Source of the DNA: Pleionea mediterranea
Lineage (GTDB): Bacteria > Pseudomonadota > Gammaproteobacteria > Enterobacterales > Kangiellaceae
Assembly: GCF_003148745.1 (NCBI RefSeq)
Contig: NZ_QGGU01000008.1
Coordinates: 1-64,000 of the forward strand
DNA length: 64,000 nt
Direction: 5' to 3'
Shown here: piece by piece, positions 63,201-64,000 of the stretch
How positions within the stretch are numbered: position 1 is the first letter of the stretch
Layout: every line of letters starts with the position of its first letter
The notes under the pieces: model-generated
Databases searched by the model: none
What the model saw: the letters and a program-made list of their open reading frames with translations, nothing else
What the model was told of the DNA's origin: nothing
Translations under genes and position numbers: made by a program

Positions 63201-63733
63201 AACGCTACAACTTTTGCATAATGATTAGCCACTTCCGTGAGATCCAGCAATTGCTCGACATTAAGTAAAACCAAGGTTTTGCCTTGGGTCTGACATAATC
63301 CCTTAACGAACTTATCATCAATATTGCCAATGGTCTCAGACACCGCTTTGATATTATCTGGATCAATTTCGAACACATCAAAAACAGAGTCGGCAATGGC
63401 ACCTATCTTTTTATGCGTACCACTGTATATAACATTCAGTACCACTATGGCAGTTTCTTTATTCGGCTTAACGGCATTCATGCCCAATCTTATTCCGAGG
63501 TCAATTACCGGGATGATATCGCCCCGTATATTGATAACACCAGCTAGATATTCGGGCGCATTAGGCAGTTGAGTGCAAGCCTGCCAACTTCTAATTTCTT
63601 GAACCGATAGAATATTGATGCCATAAAACTCGTTATTGACGACAAACCCTAAAAACTGTTCGCCATCAAAAATATCGTCTTGAAGGTCGTTATTTGCTTT
63701 AGATTCTGGCACTTCAATTAATTGATTACTCAT
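63197..63733 (-). CDS. cheW: Chemotaxis adaptor CheW (cluster 2, first copy)
   Basis: This 178-aa CheW domain has an N-terminal extension of about 25 residues (PESKANNDLQDDIFDGEQF). Typical segments are GFVVNNEFYGINILSVQEI, GVINIRGDIIPVIDLGIRL and IGAIADSVFDVFEID. The start overlaps the cheA stop as ATGA. It differs enough from the other two CheW proteins to be a separate lineage. Confidence 0.93.
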   Translation of the reverse strand: MSNQLIEVPESKANNDLQDDIFDGEQFLGFVVNNEFYGINILSVQEIRSWQACTQLPNAPEYLAGVINIRGDIIPVIDLGIRLGMNAVKPNKETAIVVLNVIYSGTHKKIGAIADSVFDVFEIDPDNIKAVSETIGNIDDKFVKGLCQTQGKTLVLLNVEQLLDLTEVANHYAKVVAL

Positions 63734-64000
63734 GCAGCAATCACTCTGTTTTTAGTTTTGCGTGAGTAATGATGAATAAAACCAACCACGTCTATAATTA
63801 ACGCAACCGTCCCGTCGCCTAAAATAGTGGCGCCCGACAAACCCGGCAAAGCGATAAAGTTCGACTCCAGGCTTTTAATTACCACTTGCTGTTGAGACAA
63901 TAACTCATCCACCATTAAACCAACTTTATTACCGGCTCCTTCAACAACAATGATAGTAGCATCGGTTATTTGTTTTTGTTTAGGCATTACATTAAAGGAC
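63730..64000 (-). CDS. cheA: Chemotaxis kinase CheA (cluster 2), C-terminal fragment
   Basis: Only the last 90 codons or so are inside the window; the frame is open up to the edge. The visible part is the end of the CheW-like P5 domain: TIIVVEGAGNKVGLMVDELL, then QQVVIKSLESNF and LSGATILGDGTVALIIDVVG, typical of CheA C-termini. It heads the second chemotaxis operon. Phosphotransfer and kinase domains must be sought beyond position 64000. Confidence 0.88.
   Translation of the reverse strand, partial: SFNVMPKQKQITDATIIVVEGAGNKVGLMVDELLSQQQVVIKSLESNFIALPGLSGATILGDGTVALIIDVVGFIHHYSRKTKNRVIAA

Noticed and set aside
1-64000. CRISPR array, insertion sequence, rRNA operon or replication origin
   Set aside because: No regularly spaced repeats, transposase ORFs, rRNA signatures or DnaA-box clusters were seen on reading the window.

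Overview
The window looks like chromosomal DNA of a marine-type gammaproteobacterium with a polar flagellum. G+C is moderate to low (about 40-43% by eye). Support comes from three conserved blocks: a gammaproteobacterial housekeeping block (asd-fimV-truA-accD-folC-dedD-cvpA-purF), a polar-flagellum block with FlhF/FlhG, MotC/MotD and ParC/ParP-type array-positioning proteins, and a Pseudomonas-like HptB/HsbR/HsbA module. A Kangiellaceae/Oceanospirillales or Alteromonadales relative would fit, but assignment below class is a guess from gene content.

Layout. (1) 1-4060 is a small accessory region, nearly all on the minus strand. It holds a two-gene Septu-like defence cassette (SMC/ABC-type ATPase plus HNH nuclease), a pseudogene split by an in-frame TGA, an operator-like region feeding a 13-codon orphan ORF, a GNAT acetyltransferase and two small orphans. 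(2) 4071-17094 is mixed metabolism: a DUF4826-like protein, gamma-carbonic anhydrase, an amaB-type aldehyde dehydrogenase with a leucine-dehydrogenase family gene, an M23 peptidase, an exported methyltransferase, gltX, tRNA-Val(UAC), a penicillin-acylase family hydrolase overlapping a D-2-hydroxyglutarate-dehydrogenase-like flavoprotein, and a degenerate ZIP-family protein. (3) 17192-32579, minus strand, runs from asd to purF and continues into an acyltransferase, a large beta-propeller sensor with a decayed GGDEF domain, and gamma-glutamyltransferase. (4) 32661-52578, minus strand, is the flagellar/chemotaxis supercluster fliLMNOPQR-flhB-flhA-flhF-flhG-fliA-cheYZAB-motCD-parC-parP-cheW-DUF2802. 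(5) 53014-64000, minus strand, is a second chemotaxis system (cheA, cheW, cheW, MCP, cheR, cheD, cheB) followed by an HsbA-HsbR-HptB partner-switching module and fliK; its cheA runs off the window edge.

How it works together. FlhF/FlhG probably set flagellar site and number. Sigma-54 sites at 52655-52670 (fliL) and 54583-54598 (fliK) place the middle flagellar genes under RpoN, and FliA serves late genes. The first chemotaxis set (CheA with three identical linker motifs, CheZ, CheY, CheB, CheW, ParC, ParP) has the makeup of a polar-array system acting on the flagellum. The second set has its own receptor, adaptation enzymes and CheD but no CheY or CheZ in view. It lies against a phospho-switch (HptB/HsbR/HsbA) that in Pseudomonas controls the anti-sigma factor FlgM and the choice between motility and biofilm.

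Most interesting points: the Septu-like pair and debris around it; the propeller/decayed-GGDEF protein translationally coupled to an acyltransferase and GGT; the receptor ending in a CheR-type tether while its neighbouring CheR seems to lack the matching loop; and DUF2802 as a possible SwrB analogue.
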